Assembly (NCBI GenBank): GCA_039917655.1
Contig: JBDSJC010000264.1
Location: 1-6,836 of the forward strand
Length of the DNA stretch: 6,836 nucleotides
Source: PNKC01 sp039917655
GTDB lineage: Bacteria > Chloroflexota > Dehalococcoidia > Tepidiformales > Tepidiformaceae
Direction: 5' to 3'
In this document: positions 5,541-6,836 of the stretch, in pieces
Position numbering within the stretch: the first letter of the stretch is position 1
How the letters are laid out: the number at the start of each line of letters is the position of its first letter
Notes under the pieces: model-generated
What the model was told of the DNA's origin: nothing
Database searches by the model: none
Seen by the model: the letters and a program-made list of their open reading frames with translations, nothing else
Translations under genes and position numbers: made by a program

Positions 5541-6836
5541 CTATTCGCCGCCTTCTTCGTAGGATGCGACGCCGCCAAGACCCCTGCGCGGAGGCGGGGG
5601 AGGAGGAGGCGTGCCGCCTTCGTTGCCGTTGCCGCCTTCGGGGCGCCGGGTCCAGCCGCGAGTTGCGCCGCCGAGCGGAGTGCCGCCGCCGCGCTGGCCG
5701 CCACCGAAGCCGCCGCCTTCGCGCTGGCCACCGCCGCCGCCGCCACGACCGAAGCCGCCGCCGCCGGAGCGTTGACCACCGCCGCCACCGAAGCCGCCGG
5801 AGCGCTGACCACCGCCACCGCCACCGCCACGGTCGCCGCCGCGCTGACCACCGCCGCCACCACCGAAGCCGCCGCTACGCTGGCCGCCGCCACCGCCGCC
5901 GCCGCGCGGAGCGCCGCGAGGCGGGCCCCCACGACCACGGTCGCCGCCGCCACCGCCGCCACCACTGGAAGGCGGGGGCTCTTCGCCGAGCAGGACCGCG
6001 CGGCGCGAGAGGTTGATACGGCCAAGGTTGTCGATCTCGGTGACCATGACGGTCACTTCGTCGCCAACATCGACTTCGTCCTCAACGCGCTCGATGTGGT
6101 CTTCGCCGAGCTGTGAGATATGGCAGAGGCCTTCCTTGCCCGGGAGAATTTCGACGAACGCGCCGAAGTTCAGCAGGCGGGTGACTTTGCCGGTGTAGAT
6201 CTCTCCGGTCTTCACTTCTTTGGTGAGGCCTTCGATCATCCCGATCGCCTTGCGGGCGACCGTTTCGTTGATGCCACCGACGAAGACGGTGCCGTCCTCC
6301 TCGATGTCGATCGTGGCGCCGCCAGCCTCTTCCTGGATCTTGCGAATCATCTTGCCGCCAGGGCCGATGACCGTGCCGATGAGCTCAGGGTTGATCTGGA
6401 TGCGGTACATCTTCGGCGCGTACTCCGAAACCTCTTCGCGCGGCGAAGGCAGGATTTCGAGCATGCGGTCGAGGATGAAATCGCGGGCGACCTTCGCCTG
6501 GAGGAGCGCCGTCTTCAGGAGCTCAGGCGAGAGGCCGCCGCTCTTGTTGTCGAGCTGGAGCGCGGTGATGCCATCACGCGTGCCGGCGACCTTGAAGTCC
6601 ATGTCGCCCATGAAATCTTCCTGGCCGGCGATGTCGGTGAGCACCTTGTAGTCGCCGTTCTCGCCACTGATCAGGCCCATCGCGATGCCCGCGACGGGGG
6701 ACGAGATCGGGACGCCGGCGTCCATCAGGGCGAGCGTGCTTCCGCAGACGCTGGCCATGGAGCTGGAGCCGTTCGACATCATCGTCTCGCTGACAACGCG
6801 GATGGCGTATGGGAACTCGTCGGTCGTCGGGAGGAC
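5541..6836 (-). CDS. pnp: Polynucleotide phosphorylase, C-terminal 431 residues (5' end outside window)
   Basis: PNPase degrades RNA 3'-5' with phosphate and forms a trimeric ring, often within the RNA degradosome. The frame is open to the right edge; residues before the first in-frame ATG (6780-6782) read FPYAIRVVSE, a conserved PNPase sequence, so the gene continues outside. Visible in order are the second RNase PH core with SNGSSSMASVCGS (phosphate binding) and GDMDFKVAGTRDG (catalytic Asp region), the KH domain with the GxxG loop in VIGPGGKMIRKI (visible residues about 157-168), and the S1 domain (about 210-280, GKVTRLLNFGAFVEILPG to GRINLSRRA). Residues 290-431 are an exceptional Gly/Arg/Gln/Phe-rich tail with six QR-containing repeats, then RGW, a run of seven prolines and the ending VASYEEGGE. 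Most PNPases end shortly after S1 or carry a much shorter extension. An intrinsic terminator follows. The identification is certain; the tail's role is unknown. Confidence 0.98.
   Translation of the reverse strand, partial: VLPTTDEFPYAIRVVSETMMSNGSSSMASVCGSTLALMDAGVPISSPVAGIAMGLISGENGDYKVLTDIAGQEDFMGDMDFKVAGTRDGITALQLDNKSGGLSPELLKTALLQAKVARDFILDRMLEILPSPREEVSEYAPKMYRIQINPELIGTVIGPGGKMIRKIQEEAGGATIDIEEDGTVFVGGINETVARKAIGMIEGLTKEVKTGEIYTGKVTRLLNFGAFVEILPGKEGLCHISQLGEDHIERVEDEVDVGDEVTVMVTEIDNLGRINLSRRAVLLGEEPPPSSGGGGGGGDRGRGGPPRGAPRGGGGGGGQRSGGFGGGGGGQRGGDRGGGGGGGQRSGGFGGGGGQRSGGGGFGRGGGGGGQREGGGFGGGQRGGGTPLGGATRGWTRRPEGGNGNEGGTPPPPPPPRRGLGGVASYEEGGE
5682..5966. repeat. Imperfect tandem GGC/GGT-rich repeats encoding the PNPase tail
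   Basis: This is a low-complexity stretch of GCC/ACC triplets (plus strand) with recurring blocks such as GCTGACCACCGCCGCCACC and GAAGCCGCCG spaced at roughly 30-50 bp. It encodes the QRSGGFGG-type repeats of pnp. Its composition keeps several frames open on both strands, so overlapping long frames here are artefacts. The stretch is prone to slippage and assembly error. Confidence 0.85.

Noticed and set aside
5204..6116. Long Ala/Thr- and Ala/Val-rich open frames on both strands over the pnp 3' end (5403-6116 plus, 5204-6025 minus)
   Set aside because: They are frame shadows of the GGC/GGT repeats. They have no domain content, overlap a certain gene, and one runs through the pnp terminator.
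1..6836. tRNA, rRNA, CRISPR arrays, insertion-sequence ends, riboswitches
   Set aside because: By eye I saw no cloverleaf with a TTC arm, no spaced repeats, no transposase and no riboswitch-type conserved core. A tool-based scan could still find a small RNA.

Overview
The window is a stretch of GC-rich bacterial chromosome with strong G/C bias at third codon positions. It holds housekeeping and accessory genes in alternating orientations. I found no mobile element, CRISPR array, tRNA or rRNA. The taxon is an inference. The MBL-fold tail ending in AYNGGKPLRCFA, the HhH-PHP protein beginning MDPVAALKRIAFLLERA and the SH3-like 'GDCLNVREKP' module remind me of Chloroflexota (Dehalococcoidia or Tepidiformia-like) and high-GC actinobacterial lineages. 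I lean to Chloroflexota with low to moderate confidence; a protein search on pnp or nifS would settle it.

Layout, left to right: (1) the 3' end of an MBL-fold metallo-hydrolase (+), cut by the window edge. (2) A convergent 528-aa protein (-) with one Asp-box and a C-terminal SH3-like domain; it looks extracytoplasmic but has no visible export signal. (3) Divergently, a NifS/IscS-type cysteine desulfurase (+) with all key residues, probably expressed from an extended -10 promoter placed so close to the ATG that the mRNA may be leaderless. (4) 72 bp further on the same strand, msrB, a complete zinc-type methionine-R-sulfoxide reductase with a clear ribosome binding site. (5) A roughly 615-bp remnant (-) of a methyltransferase-like gene, broken by two apparent frame changes and a stop codon. 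(6) Divergently, a PHP-domain protein with an N-terminal helix-hairpin-helix (+), which resembles DNA polymerase X without its polymerase domain. (7) Convergent to it, the C-terminal part of pnp (polynucleotide phosphorylase, -). It has the second RNase PH core, KH and S1 domains, then an unusual 142-residue Gly/Arg-rich tail. A textbook intrinsic terminator follows its stop codon.

Only nifS and msrB could share a transcript. One mobilises sulfur from cysteine and the other repairs oxidised methionine, so a sulfur/redox link is possible, but msrB has its own ribosome binding site and the gap is not tight. The other genes are independent units separated by convergent or divergent junctions. 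I see no new multi-gene system. The most interesting items are the RGG-like tail of PNPase, the PolX-like HhH-PHP protein without a polymerase, the decayed methyltransferase-like locus, and a shared TGCTAC(G/C)(C/G)T promoter motif upstream of two genes.
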